Assembly (NCBI GenBank): GCA_021202155.1
Contig: JAJQDP010000024.1
Location: 1 to 64,000, forward strand
Reading direction: 5' to 3'
DNA length: 64,000 nucleotides
Origin: Oscillospiraceae bacterium
GTDB taxonomy: Bacteria > Bacillota > Clostridia > Oscillospirales > Ruminococcaceae
Below, piece after piece: positions 1 through 9,945 of the stretch (positions are counted from its first letter, which is position 1; every line of letters starts with the position of its first letter). The translations under genes were made by a program, and so were the position numbers. Under the pieces are notes generated by a model. The model was not told where the DNA came from, did not search any database, and saw only the letters and a list, made by a program, of their open reading frames with translations.

Positions 1-81
1 TTGCTTTGTTGTGTCGACTTTTCGTCGCAAGATTACAGTGTTATGTTTCAAACTTATCTCTCCATTTCAGTATAGATATTC

Positions 82-126
82 AAAAAAAGCACCCGACAAA
101 GCCAAACTTGCTTCGTGGATGCTTTA
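82..126 (-). terminator. Rho-independent terminator after HTH-TPR regulator
   Basis: Minus strand AAGCATCCaCGAAGC-aagtttg-GCTTTGtCGGGTGCTT followed by TTTTTT; about 14 bp stem with wobbles. Confidence 0.75.
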
Positions 127-182
127 ATTGTAACATCGATTAAAAATCCGGTCAAGATACCGGGGTATGACTGTTAGTCACA

Positions 183-1091
183 TTAGAAATTCTCGTCTAA
201 AAATGCTTTATAGAGATTCGTATATGCCGGTATGACATTATAGACTCTGCTCGTAAGATAGGCGTCGGATGCCATCTGTTTTGCCTCTTCGTAGGAGTCG
301 CCGGTCTTCAGAAGGCAGACTGAAATATTGTACATACAGCTTGAAATCGCTTCGCTGATTTCGTTCAGTCTCTTTCCGTTCTCAAACCCTTCGCGAGCGA
401 TTTCAAGAGCCTCCTCATAATCTCCCCTACCGATAAGCATTTCAGCAAGGTTGTTGCAGGTAAGCGTCAGGCTTCGTGCCGCGCGGGTTCTGTCCATCAG
501 AACCTCTTCAAGATACCTTTTCAGGCAACGGTTTATGAGTATTGCAGTGTCACAATCCCCAAGGAAATAATAGCAATTAGCAATTACCGTCAGAACGTAG
601 AACTCGGAATCGGTGAAGTATGGTGGCAGGCTTGCAGGATTGTAGTCCTCGATGGTGTAGCGGATTATCTTTTCAAAGCTTTCAAGCTTTTGCCTGGTGC
701 TCATGCCCGCTGTTCTCTCAGTGAGAAGAGTCTCGCACCTGTCGAATTCCTGCTTGGTCGTTGCAGGAAAGGTGTCATAATCCTTCTCGATGGATGCAAG
801 AAGTTCAGCGGCTTTTTCCGTATTATTTGAAAGAACCTGATTGGTCGCCTGACGGATGGTCTGGATATAGCGATAGTTGGTTGTTGTTATCAGGTCGCCG
901 TCGAAAACGTTGTGCATACCGAGTCTTTCCAGAATCAGTGCCAAAGTTTCTGGGTAGAACTGCTTCAAGTCGTTTTCGACCTTATAGAGCATGGAAACTG
1001 TGCAAATGCCGTGGCAGATTTCTTCTCGCGTAGCACCAAGCTCCTCACGCCGGCTTTTGATTATTTCTCCCAAGGTTGTGCCTGTAGTCAT
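183..1091 (-). CDS. HTH transcriptional regulator with C-terminal TPR-like repeats (RRNPP/Rgg-like architecture)
   Basis: N-terminal HTH (LGEIIKSRREELGATREEICHGICTVSMLYKVENDL) followed by helical repeat region (NLAEMLIGRGDYEEALEIAREGFENGKRL). Confidence 0.75.
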   Translation of the reverse strand: MTTGTTLGEIIKSRREELGATREEICHGICTVSMLYKVENDLKQFYPETLALILERLGMHNVFDGDLITTTNYRYIQTIRQATNQVLSNNTEKAAELLASIEKDYDTFPATTKQEFDRCETLLTERTAGMSTRQKLESFEKIIRYTIEDYNPASLPPYFTDSEFYVLTVIANCYYFLGDCDTAILINRCLKRYLEEVLMDRTRAARSLTLTCNNLAEMLIGRGDYEEALEIAREGFENGKRLNEISEAISSCMYNISVCLLKTGDSYEEAKQMASDAYLTSRVYNVIPAYTNLYKAFLDENF

Positions 1092-1129
1092 ATGTAAAAT
1101 CCCTCTTCCGGATAAAATAGGCTATTCAC

Positions 1130-1158
1130 AGTATAGCACAATCGGAGGATTCTTGCAA
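1130..1158 (-). promoter_or_regulatory. Sigma-A-like promoter of the regulator gene
   Basis: Minus strand TTGCAA - 17 nt - TATACT, about 40 nt upstream of the start at 1091. Confidence 0.6.
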
Positions 1159-1169
1159 GGTGGGAGATT

Positions 1170-3251
1170 TTATGGCAGGATCTTAACAATAAAAGCATTC
1201 CGCGCAAACCACTGTATTTCCCTGTTTCCGCTTATCGGCACACAAAGATACTTCGCCGCATCTGCACCAGCGAGATAGATTACTATCGGCAGGCAGAAAA
1301 GTGCGAGGGTTACTACCATTGCCGTTGTCGGGCTCTGACACTTCGACGAAATCCAGAGGAGAAGAAGCGAAAACAGAATCAGCACCGCCGTTCTGTAAGT
1401 AAGAAGTATCACGAGATAGCCCAATATCGGGAGTTCTCCGAGGGCGAACATATCGCTTATGCAGTTCACGCCTGCTGTGATGCCATCTGTGCCGTATGCC
1501 GAAAGAATCTGTGCAAAATACGGGATATTCACGCCGAGGCTCACGGTGACGGCGAGGATTATCGCAATAATACAGTTATGCCGGTAGTAGGTCTTCCTGC
1601 CGGCTTTTGTTGTGTAGAGGACATAGCCAATCCGACAGCGGTTGTCATAGGCAACAATCGGCGAGAGCATCAAGCAGAGTGCGGCTATGGCAATCAGTCC
1701 GAGAATATAATCCTGCCGGAGGGTATCCAGTCCGAAAATAAGCCGATAGCCGGTCTGGTAGAACATATCCCCGGTGCCTTTTCCTATTGAAACCATATAC
1801 TCGTACTGACTTATTGCCTTCTTAAAGCCTCTTTCGGCATAATCGGAATCGAAATTACTGGGTTCGGTGGCTATAAACTCCTCGGTTTCCTCGTCGGTCA
1901 TTTCTGAAATCCGGGTGCAGTAGTAGAGATAATAATTGTCGTCGGGGTTATAGGTCTTAGAGTAGTTGAACGCCGTATAGAGCTGAATTGCGAGAACAGC
2001 CGCTATTATCACTGCGCCTTTGTGCATGATGAGAGCCTTGTAGGCTGTATAGCTGAAAAGGCTTTTGGGAACACGCTTTGAGAAAGCCGAGACGGAGCTT
2101 CTCTTAATCTCTGAAATGCTGATTGACGAGCAGAGGCGGCAAACTACAACTATTGCAACTACAAGTCCAATCGCAATGCAAAGCACAGTGCAGGCGAACA
2201 GGTTCACGGGATAACCGAAGAAGTTGATGTTTGTGTAGGTTTTGAAGAAGTTACTCGGCTGGGTGAGTGCGACCAAGTTTATATATTTCAGCGGAGAGAA
2301 AATCGAGTTGCCGGAGATGAGGGCATAGAGAGCCGTTTCGACTGCGGCAATAGCTATGGTCACAAGATACGCCATGATGTTTGAAAGCCTTATGAACAGA
2401 GCGGAGATTATCAGGGCGCAGAAGGTCAGGGCGAAAAGCTTGATTATGAAGCTGTAAATCAGCAAATTGCCGACGGTTATAGCGAGATTACAGCCTAAGT
2501 AGCCTTCGAGGGACTGCACCGCTCGGCTGAGGTCTCCCAGTCCACAACGATATGCACCTATAACCAGATTGTTCAGATACATGATTCCGAAAGTAGCAAG
2601 GCAGACTGTGAAGACTGCCGCCGACTTTGCGATGGCAAGCCTTGCCCTGCCGTATTTCAGAGGCTTTATGAGAGCGACGACTCCCGATTCCCGATCTTTA
2701 TAGAAGACGGCTGTCACACAGGCAAGGAGCGAGAACATCACAAGTATGTCGGTAGCCGCGTTGTCGGTCGCCAGAAGAACGCCGTCCGACGGAGCATAGG
2801 TCGGCGTTACATCTTGCACGGCTTCATATGCCGACGGAGTTTTTACTATATTCCGATAAGAAAAGCTGTCTGTATCGGCGAAGATTGAGACAGAGGTCAT
2901 CGTCTCGGCGGTAGTATTGATTTCGGCGAGGTAGTCCTGATAGCCGAGTATTTCTTCAAGCCTCGAAATCTCGCCACTCAGAATCGACATATCCTGCCAG
3001 TAATATTCGCAATAGACCGGCTCGCCCGTCTGCCGGACAGTCTCATAGAGTTCTTCGTCATATTCGAGAGCTTCCTTGGCGGTCATGCCGCTTACGTCTT
3101 CCAAGTAGGCTTTATACTCAGCATCCGAAAAGTTGCCAAAGCTCTTGGTTGAGGCGATATAGACATTCAGGAGAATTGCCGCCGCAGTCACCAGAAGAAA
3201 AGCCTTGTTGTGGAAGAGCTTATACAGCTCGTTTTGAAAAATTCTCATCAC
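1170..3251 (-). CDS. ABC-2 type transporter permease, two-half architecture with large extracytoplasmic loops
   Basis: 693 aa with many hydrophobic segments, directly downstream of an ABC ATPase; start is GTG at 3251 or ATG at 3248 (TGATG overlap). Confidence 0.75.
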   Translation of the reverse strand: MMRIFQNELYKLFHNKAFLLVTAAAILLNVYIASTKSFGNFSDAEYKAYLEDVSGMTAKEALEYDEELYETVRQTGEPVYCEYYWQDMSILSGEISRLEEILGYQDYLAEINTTAETMTSVSIFADTDSFSYRNIVKTPSAYEAVQDVTPTYAPSDGVLLATDNAATDILVMFSLLACVTAVFYKDRESGVVALIKPLKYGRARLAIAKSAAVFTVCLATFGIMYLNNLVIGAYRCGLGDLSRAVQSLEGYLGCNLAITVGNLLIYSFIIKLFALTFCALIISALFIRLSNIMAYLVTIAIAAVETALYALISGNSIFSPLKYINLVALTQPSNFFKTYTNINFFGYPVNLFACTVLCIAIGLVVAIVVVCRLCSSISISEIKRSSVSAFSKRVPKSLFSYTAYKALIMHKGAVIIAAVLAIQLYTAFNYSKTYNPDDNYYLYYCTRISEMTDEETEEFIATEPSNFDSDYAERGFKKAISQYEYMVSIGKGTGDMFYQTGYRLIFGLDTLRQDYILGLIAIAALCLMLSPIVAYDNRCRIGYVLYTTKAGRKTYYRHNCIIAIILAVTVSLGVNIPYFAQILSAYGTDGITAGVNCISDMFALGELPILGYLVILLTYRTAVLILFSLLLLWISSKCQSPTTAMVVTLALFCLPIVIYLAGADAAKYLCVPISGNREIQWFARNAFIVKILP

Positions 3252-3976
3252 ATATCACCGTACAACTGCATATACAGCCCTTCGAGAGTTTTCTCGCCGT
3301 CTGTGACCTGAGCCGTCAGCTCGTCTACCGTTCCGCTGTCGATAAGTTCGCCCGATTTTAAAAGCAAAATGCAGTCGGCTATGGTCTCGATGTCCGAAAC
3401 TATGTGTGTCGAAATGATGACTATCATGTCTTTCGAGAGCGAGGAGATAAGATTCCTCGTCAGAACCCTCTGCTTCGGGTCAAGACCGGCTGTCGGTTCG
3501 TCTAAAATCAGGAGATGCGGGCTTCCGAGAAGCGACTGGGCAATCAGTGCGCGCTGTTTCATTCCACCGGAAAAGCCGCCTATTTTCTTGTTTTCGACAT
3601 CCGAAAGCTCGACAAGCTCTAAAACCCTTGCAATTTCGCCGTCAATCTCTGACTTTTCAATACCCTTGAGTGCGGCTATGTAGCCCATAAAGCGTTTCAG
3701 GGTGAACGACGGATAAAGCTCCTGCTGTTGAGGCATGAAACCGATTTCGGAGCGGTATTCCGAGCCGAGATTACAAACATTTTCGCCATTCCAGAGGATT
3801 TCCGAGCCTTTGTCGGGCTCAAGATTCCGGGTCAGGATGTTCATGAGTGTTGACTTCCCCGCACCGTTCGGTCCTAAAAGCCCATAGATGCCGTCGGAGA
3901 AATCGAAAGAGAAGTCTTTCAGAGCGTGCTTGGTGCCGTAGTGCTTGTTGAGGGTTGAGATTTTAAGGGTGTTCAT
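3248..3976 (-). CDS. ABC transporter ATP-binding protein
   Basis: Walker A GPNGAGKST, signature FSGGMKQR, Walker B LLILDEPTAGLD, H-loop STH. Start corrected to MNTLKIS (ATGA overlap with upstream gene). Confidence 0.95.
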   Translation of the reverse strand: MNTLKISTLNKHYGTKHALKDFSFDFSDGIYGLLGPNGAGKSTLMNILTRNLEPDKGSEILWNGENVCNLGSEYRSEIGFMPQQQELYPSFTLKRFMGYIAALKGIEKSEIDGEIARVLELVELSDVENKKIGGFSGGMKQRALIAQSLLGSPHLLILDEPTAGLDPKQRVLTRNLISSLSKDMIVIISTHIVSDIETIADCILLLKSGELIDSGTVDELTAQVTDGEKTLEGLYMQLYGDM

Positions 3977-5571
3977 TGCTGTGATTCCCTCCATTCTACA
4001 TATTGGCGATTGGCTTCGGCGATTATGTCATTTATGCCGGCTTCTTCGAGAAGATTTCGGAAGTCGGAGATATACTCGTCAAAAGTCGGATATTTTGATG
4101 TGTCTAAGATATTATTATCCAAAGCGCTTGCCATTTCGGTAATTACGGCGATGACATTACCGCATTCAGTGGCAACTGACGTATCATCGAACATAAAATC
4201 AAAATCTTCGCTGACAAATGCATTTTCGACAGCTTTTGCAAATATCTCCGTCCTGTCTGAAAGCTCGCATGTTGTCGGAGTACGGATAAGATCGTTTCCA
4301 AACATCGCAACAAATGCGCTCGTAACGCTTTGAGAATCAACCCTACCATCTTCACAAATTATACTTTCATAATCACCATAGCACATAATATTATTCATAG
4401 ATTCATCAGTAAAGATTAGCGTTATAAAGTCAAAAGCATACTCTATGTTCCCGCTTGACTTACAAATGCCGACTGCCTGAGAAGCTTTTGAAAGCTGGTA
4501 TTCTACACTGTAACTAGTATAGGAATTCATGTACGAAGTCGTGAATAAGCCGTTGCTATAGGTATAACCTATCGGAAATTTAATACCGTTTCCGCTTCCC
4601 ATAAGTCTCAGCGGACTTTCATACGCAAAAATCTCACTCTTATAGCTGTTATCCACATATGTCAAGAGTTCTTCCCGATTAAGAGTGTAGATAGTTTTCA
4701 GCCAAGTAATATAGTCTTCATTGTCCAGAATGCTCTTGGCAACTTTTTCAGTATCGTCCCAATAAACACCATCGGTCAGTGTCTGTTCACTGATATAATA
4801 TGACGGTGCGTACAAGGTTACAAATGAAACTAGAGTCTCGCAATCAGACTCGTTGGTTGCAACTGTTCTCAATATATCGATTTGCTCCAAAAGCGATTTT
4901 TCACAATCATACCCGTACTTATCTGCAAGTTCCGCATTGACTAAAATGCCTGCAGATAAACTTATTGCCTCGTAACAGTTGATTCCATATATGCTTCCAT
5001 CTATGGTAACACTTCTGAAGATATTATCTGGCAAAGATACCTTTAAATGATTTCCGACTTCTGTACCATCTATCAAATCATCAAGATTAATTAAAAGTCC
5101 CCTTTCAACGGCATCCCGATAGTCTGTTACGCAAAGAATATCAAGCTTTTCACCAGAAGTGATTATTTCCTCTACAGGACCGTTAAAGTCCGGATAGCTA
5201 ACAATATCACTATATTGAATTGTTTCTCTTTGGACAGTTCGGAAACATATAACATAATCCTTGTCCAAAGAATCAAGATATTCATTAGCTTTTTCTATTA
5301 TAGAACTGTAATCAGCTATCTGGCTTGAAATTGCTATTGTCAATACGGTCTTATCTGGATATTTTTCAGACACTGCCTCGTATGTATATGTTTTTTCCTC
5401 AGCTATTGCTGTAATTGTTTCTTCAGATGCAGTAGATAATGTTTCACTAACAGCGACTTCTTCAGTAGTGGTCACTGATGAGGTCTCGCTCTCCTGCAAG
5501 GTTTCGCTTCCGCAACCGCAGAGGGAAAATGCGAGGGATGCGGCTAAGATAAGGGATAGTAGTTTTTTCAT
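3973..5571 (-). CDS. Type A lipoprotein, extracellular solute-binding-like
   Basis: Lipobox SLCGC; Thr/Ser/Glu-rich linker; conserved LADKYGYDCEKSLLEQIDIL and C-terminal LEEAGINDIIAEANRQYVEWRESQQ, shared with four other ORFs. Confidence 0.8.
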   Translation of the reverse strand: MKKLLSLILAASLAFSLCGCGSETLQESETSSVTTTEEVAVSETLSTASEETITAIAEEKTYTYEAVSEKYPDKTVLTIAISSQIADYSSIIEKANEYLDSLDKDYVICFRTVQRETIQYSDIVSYPDFNGPVEEIITSGEKLDILCVTDYRDAVERGLLINLDDLIDGTEVGNHLKVSLPDNIFRSVTIDGSIYGINCYEAISLSAGILVNAELADKYGYDCEKSLLEQIDILRTVATNESDCETLVSFVTLYAPSYYISEQTLTDGVYWDDTEKVAKSILDNEDYITWLKTIYTLNREELLTYVDNSYKSEIFAYESPLRLMGSGNGIKFPIGYTYSNGLFTTSYMNSYTSYSVEYQLSKASQAVGICKSSGNIEYAFDFITLIFTDESMNNIMCYGDYESIICEDGRVDSQSVTSAFVAMFGNDLIRTPTTCELSDRTEIFAKAVENAFVSEDFDFMFDDTSVATECGNVIAVITEMASALDNNILDTSKYPTFDEYISDFRNLLEEAGINDIIAEANRQYVEWRESQQ

Positions 5572-6659
5572 GATGTTGTCTCCTCTCCTATAAGCTCATC
5601 TTCGGCAATTTTCACATAGCAATAATCGCCGTCAAGGTACTTCAGAACAAAACCATCGTCGGTGTGGTAAACAACCGAATATGAGTAATTGTCATCAAGA
5701 TTAAGGCTATACTGCTTTCCGGTAGAAATCTCGATTGCAACTTTCGACCATGTGTCGAAGATGTAGCCGCCGCAGACTTCATAGGAGCCGGAACCGACTT
5801 CTATCTCTTCACTGTTCGGAGTGAGGACGATTTTGCCGGTGTCACCGTTCAGAATAAGATAGCCGTCCGACCATTCGGAGATATTTGCTATGTCGCTTTC
5901 CGAAAACTCGCCGGTCTCGATGTTATACATATAGCAGTCGTAGTTATACCAGTCGGTATTCTTATAATCGTCCTGCATGATGTCCTCTATCGTCGGCTCG
6001 TCGCCTTTGAGGTAATTATACTGAAGATAGATTTTGCCGTTATATTCGCCATAAACCCAGTCTTCACTGCCATCATATGAACCTATCTCCGCTATTTCGG
6101 TATATTCGCCGGAAGAAAGGGAGTAACTGCTGAAATATATCGTTTTCTGATTGGTGCTTGTGCCGTAGGCATCGTAAACGCTTTCTTCGGAGCAGAAATA
6201 GATTGTGTCGCCGGTGAGGACTATTCTTTCATAGACGTTTACAGTTCTGTCCGAGACGGTTTTAAGCTTCACGCGTGAAGTCCCGTCAGTCTCTGCGCTA
6301 TAGATTGAGAAGTAATTTTCATAGCCGTCATCGCCCATAGCCACACCGGTCACGAAATAATAGAGCTTGCCGTCATACAAAAATGGGTGGTTATACATTC
6401 CGAAAGATGGGCAGGTGTCCGAATCGGTATGGGTGCAGTTCGGATAGGGGCAGACGATGACCGACACCATGCTCTCAAAGTCCACAAAATGAAGCCTTGA
6501 CAAAGAATCAACAAACAGCTCCCCGCCCTCTCCGACATCTGTATACTGGCTGATGACCCTTGAAGTAGATTCGGTTTCATCTGTGCCACTGTCTCCGCAA
6601 GAAGTGAACAGGCACAGGCAAAGGGTGATTGCAAGAATTACTGATAATAGCTTTTTCAT
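5568..6659 (-). CDS. Type B lipoprotein, predicted beta-rich, with CPYPNCTHTDSDTC motif
   Basis: Start corrected to MKKLLSV; lipobox FTSC; Cys/His motif and C-terminal AEDELIGEETTS shared with 9942 and 11021 ORFs. Confidence 0.75.
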   Translation of the reverse strand: MKKLLSVILAITLCLCLFTSCGDSGTDETESTSRVISQYTDVGEGGELFVDSLSRLHFVDFESMVSVIVCPYPNCTHTDSDTCPSFGMYNHPFLYDGKLYYFVTGVAMGDDGYENYFSIYSAETDGTSRVKLKTVSDRTVNVYERIVLTGDTIYFCSEESVYDAYGTSTNQKTIYFSSYSLSSGEYTEIAEIGSYDGSEDWVYGEYNGKIYLQYNYLKGDEPTIEDIMQDDYKNTDWYNYDCYMYNIETGEFSESDIANISEWSDGYLILNGDTGKIVLTPNSEEIEVGSGSYEVCGGYIFDTWSKVAIEISTGKQYSLNLDDNYSYSVVYHTDDGFVLKYLDGDYCYVKIAEDELIGEETTS

Positions 6660-8302
6660 GGGTTTGTCTCCTTCCATTCGGCATACTGTCTGTTTGCTTC
6701 AGCGATTATGTCTTCTATGCCGGCTTCTTCAAGCGTAGCGCGATATTCAGCCAGATATTCTTCAAAAGTAAGACTATCGTAATCAAACATATTCTTTCCG
6801 TAAACACACGTTACCGCACGGATGTCTATACATTGCTGATAAACTTCGGAGTCGTCAAAAACAAAGTCGAAATCTTCGCTCACATAGGCATTTTCGAGTG
6901 ATTCAAGATAGGTCTCGGCAATATATGAGGATTCATCATATGTCGGTATACACAGAAGCAGATTTGCAAATTGCTCATAGGCAGTCTGGTAGTGTGTATC
7001 CGGTTCGATTTTGCCGCTTTCAAGGATATAATCTTCATAGTCTGCATAACACATCCTATTGTTCAGTTCCTCATCGGTGAACATTGTGGCAATAAAGTCG
7101 AAAGCCATATCCTGATTTTCGCTGGTCTTACTCACACCCACCGCATTGCTGTCTCTTGTCAGCGAGACGCCGTCATCATAAACGACATAAACGGGAATAT
7201 ATACTCTGTTGCGATCCGAATCAGTGCCAAACGGGAGATCGAATATATCTCCATTGTCTGCGGGAAGATACACGGTGTTCTCAAAAGCGAAGAAAGAGTT
7301 GAAAAACGAATACTCTCTCACATATCCTTCAAGATTCAGGCTGTACATCATCTCAATGTAGCTGACAAATTCCTCATTATCCAGCCAGCTCTTTGCGGTC
7401 TTCTCTTCCTCATCCCAATAAATTCCCGTTGTTAGCACCTGAGAATTAACGTAATAAGATGTCTGGTAATTAGAGTAGGTCATGATAGGTGTTACACCTG
7501 ATTCTTCCGAAGCTATTTGCTTTAGTATATCCATCTGCTCAGTGAGCGATTTTTCAATGTCATAGCCGTACTTATCTGCAAGCTCAACATTCAGATACAG
7601 GCATTTTTGATAACTCAGTGAGCCGTTGCAGTTTATGCCGTATATCGTTCCGTTGTACCTGAGTGAAGTCCACAGATTTTCCGGCATCATTGAATAAAGA
7701 GTCTGACCGACTTCTGTCGATTCAAGATAATCATCTAATGGCAGAAGCAAATCATCTCGTATGCAGTAGTAATACTTATCTGTACTGATAATGTCAACTT
7801 GCTCACTGCTGTCAACCAAGGCTTTCAGATTGCTATAGTAATCAACTGAGCCGTAGTTGCTCGGATAGTAATCGCTGTAGATAACATTCAAGTCTATGGT
7901 TTCAAAGTACACAACATAGTCCTTGCCGAGACTATCCAAGTATTCGTTTACCGCATTTTGAATATTGACGCTATAAGAGTTTCCTATCATCGCCATGACA
8001 AGTATGGTCTTTTCAGGGTACTCCTCCTGAAGATCCTCTTTGGTCATACCGTAAGACTGTGGATAGAAGTATATGTCTGTATGATGGTTTCCGTCTTCGT
8101 CAGTATAAGTTTCCTGAACCTCGATCTCCCCGTCCTCATTTATCCACGAAGTGATATAGTATTCGTCTTCACTTTCGGGAACGGTTGTGACGGCTGTGGT
8201 TGTGACTTCACTCTCCTGTGTAAGTTCTTCTGATGTATTTCCACAGCTACAGAACGATAATGTAAGTGACGTAGCTAATAGTAGAGATAATAGCTTTTTC
8301 AT
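6656..8302 (-). CDS. Type A lipoprotein, extracellular solute-binding-like
   Basis: Start corrected to MKKLLSLLLA; lipobox SFCSC; paralog of 8299 and 3973 ORFs; C-term LEEAGIEDIIAEANRQYAEWKETNP. Confidence 0.8.
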   Translation of the reverse strand: MKKLLSLLLATSLTLSFCSCGNTSEELTQESEVTTTAVTTVPESEDEYYITSWINEDGEIEVQETYTDEDGNHHTDIYFYPQSYGMTKEDLQEEYPEKTILVMAMIGNSYSVNIQNAVNEYLDSLGKDYVVYFETIDLNVIYSDYYPSNYGSVDYYSNLKALVDSSEQVDIISTDKYYYCIRDDLLLPLDDYLESTEVGQTLYSMMPENLWTSLRYNGTIYGINCNGSLSYQKCLYLNVELADKYGYDIEKSLTEQMDILKQIASEESGVTPIMTYSNYQTSYYVNSQVLTTGIYWDEEEKTAKSWLDNEEFVSYIEMMYSLNLEGYVREYSFFNSFFAFENTVYLPADNGDIFDLPFGTDSDRNRVYIPVYVVYDDGVSLTRDSNAVGVSKTSENQDMAFDFIATMFTDEELNNRMCYADYEDYILESGKIEPDTHYQTAYEQFANLLLCIPTYDESSYIAETYLESLENAYVSEDFDFVFDDSEVYQQCIDIRAVTCVYGKNMFDYDSLTFEEYLAEYRATLEEAGIEDIIAEANRQYAEWKETNP

Positions 8303-9945
8303 GATTGGCTCTCCTTCCATTCAGTGTACTGTCTGTTTGCTTCGGCGATTATGTTTTCTATGCCGGCTTCTTCCAAGAGCGTGCGGAAATCGGAAAGATA
8401 CTCGTCAAAATCGGTGTATTCTGTGAGGCGGTTATACGTCATCTCTCCCATCACGCCGAGGACATCCACACACTGCTGATATACTTCGCTGTCATCAAAC
8501 ACAAAGTCGAAGTCTTCACTCACATAGGCTTCTTCGAGGGATGTCTTATACACTTCGGCGATATTGGATGGCTGTCGGGTTGTAGGAATACTCAGCAAAA
8601 GATTCGCAAACTGTTCATATGAGAAGTAGTATGCGGAACTGCTGATTCGCCCGTCGCTGTACATTTCCGATTCATAATCAGCGTAGCACATACGCTTATT
8701 GAGTTCTTCGTCTGTGAGCATGGTTGCGATAAAATCAAATGCCATATCCTGATTTTCGCTGGTATTGCTAACTCCAAGAGCATAGCAGAAGGTCATATCT
8801 CTTGTGAGAACAGGCTGTGAATCATCATAAACCGCATATACCTGCTTATAAATGGGTTCGCCGGTTTCTATATCGGTATCTGCCCAGTGGTTGAAAAGCT
8901 CGCCACTTTCCGGCGGATACTCTACTATACAATCAAGAGCAAAATAGGATGTGGTGTAGGCTGTTGTCAACAAGTCTTCGTTATAGAGGGTAAACGCCGT
9001 CTTCAATGTGGAGATATAGTCCTCGTCATCAAGCCAACTTATTGCGGTTTTTCGTTCGCTGTCCCAATACACGCCTGACGTAAGCTCGATTTTATCGTAA
9101 CTGGTATCAACAAGCAGTGACGAAAATCCCGAATAAACGGCTTTGCTCACGCTTTCGCTCTGTATAGTCTCAAGCAAATCTGTCTGTTCGGTAAACGACT
9201 TTGAAAAGTCATAGCCGTATTCATCTGCCAAGGCGGCATCTATGTAGTAGACGTGTGTGGACTTTATAGAGCCGTTGCAGTTGATTCCGTAGACAGTGCC
9301 GTTATATCTGTATGCCTTCCAGAGGTTCTCAGGCATCATATTGTACAGAGTTTGTCCGACCTCGGTATTTTCAAGATAATCATCAAGCGGCAGAAGCAAA
9401 CCGTCCCGTATACAGTAGTAATATTCTGCCGTGCTGATGATGTCAATCTGTATTCCGCTGTCAACCTTCTCTTTCAAGCCGCTGTACCAATCGGCAAGCC
9501 CGACAGTCGAACAATAATCGCTGTAGACCGCATTGGTTTCGGTGAACTCGAAGCATATAACATAATCCTTGCCAAGCTCACAAAGATATTCGTTGACCGC
9601 TTCGGTTATATAGCAATATCTGTTGCTTCCGATACACGCAATGACAAGAACCGTTTTATCCGGATATTCCGCCTGAATCTCCTCATATGTCTGAATATCC
9701 GGCGATTTTGAGTATTGCAAGGTGCTTCCGTCTTCAAATTCCTCGTAATACTGTATATAACCGTCATCGTCCATCCACGAAGTGATGTAATACTCGTGAG
9801 TAGTGGCTTCGGTGGTGGTTGCGGCTGTCGTTGTAGTTGCCGTTGTGGTTTCGCTTTCCTGCGGGAGTTCTTCGGAAGAATTTCCGCAACCGCAAAGGGA
9901 TAATGCGAGGGATGCGGCTAAGATAAGGGATAGTAGTTTTTTCAT
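8299..9945 (-). CDS. Type A lipoprotein, extracellular solute-binding-like
   Basis: Lipobox SLCGC, Thr-rich linker; LPLDDYLENTEVGQTLYNMMPENLW block shared with 6656 ORF; C-term LEEAGIENIIAEANRQYTEWKESQS. Confidence 0.8.
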   Translation of the reverse strand: MKKLLSLILAASLALSLCGCGNSSEELPQESETTTATTTTAATTTEATTHEYYITSWMDDDGYIQYYEEFEDGSTLQYSKSPDIQTYEEIQAEYPDKTVLVIACIGSNRYCYITEAVNEYLCELGKDYVICFEFTETNAVYSDYCSTVGLADWYSGLKEKVDSGIQIDIISTAEYYYCIRDGLLLPLDDYLENTEVGQTLYNMMPENLWKAYRYNGTVYGINCNGSIKSTHVYYIDAALADEYGYDFSKSFTEQTDLLETIQSESVSKAVYSGFSSLLVDTSYDKIELTSGVYWDSERKTAISWLDDEDYISTLKTAFTLYNEDLLTTAYTTSYFALDCIVEYPPESGELFNHWADTDIETGEPIYKQVYAVYDDSQPVLTRDMTFCYALGVSNTSENQDMAFDFIATMLTDEELNKRMCYADYESEMYSDGRISSSAYYFSYEQFANLLLSIPTTRQPSNIAEVYKTSLEEAYVSEDFDFVFDDSEVYQQCVDVLGVMGEMTYNRLTEYTDFDEYLSDFRTLLEEAGIENIIAEANRQYTEWKESQS

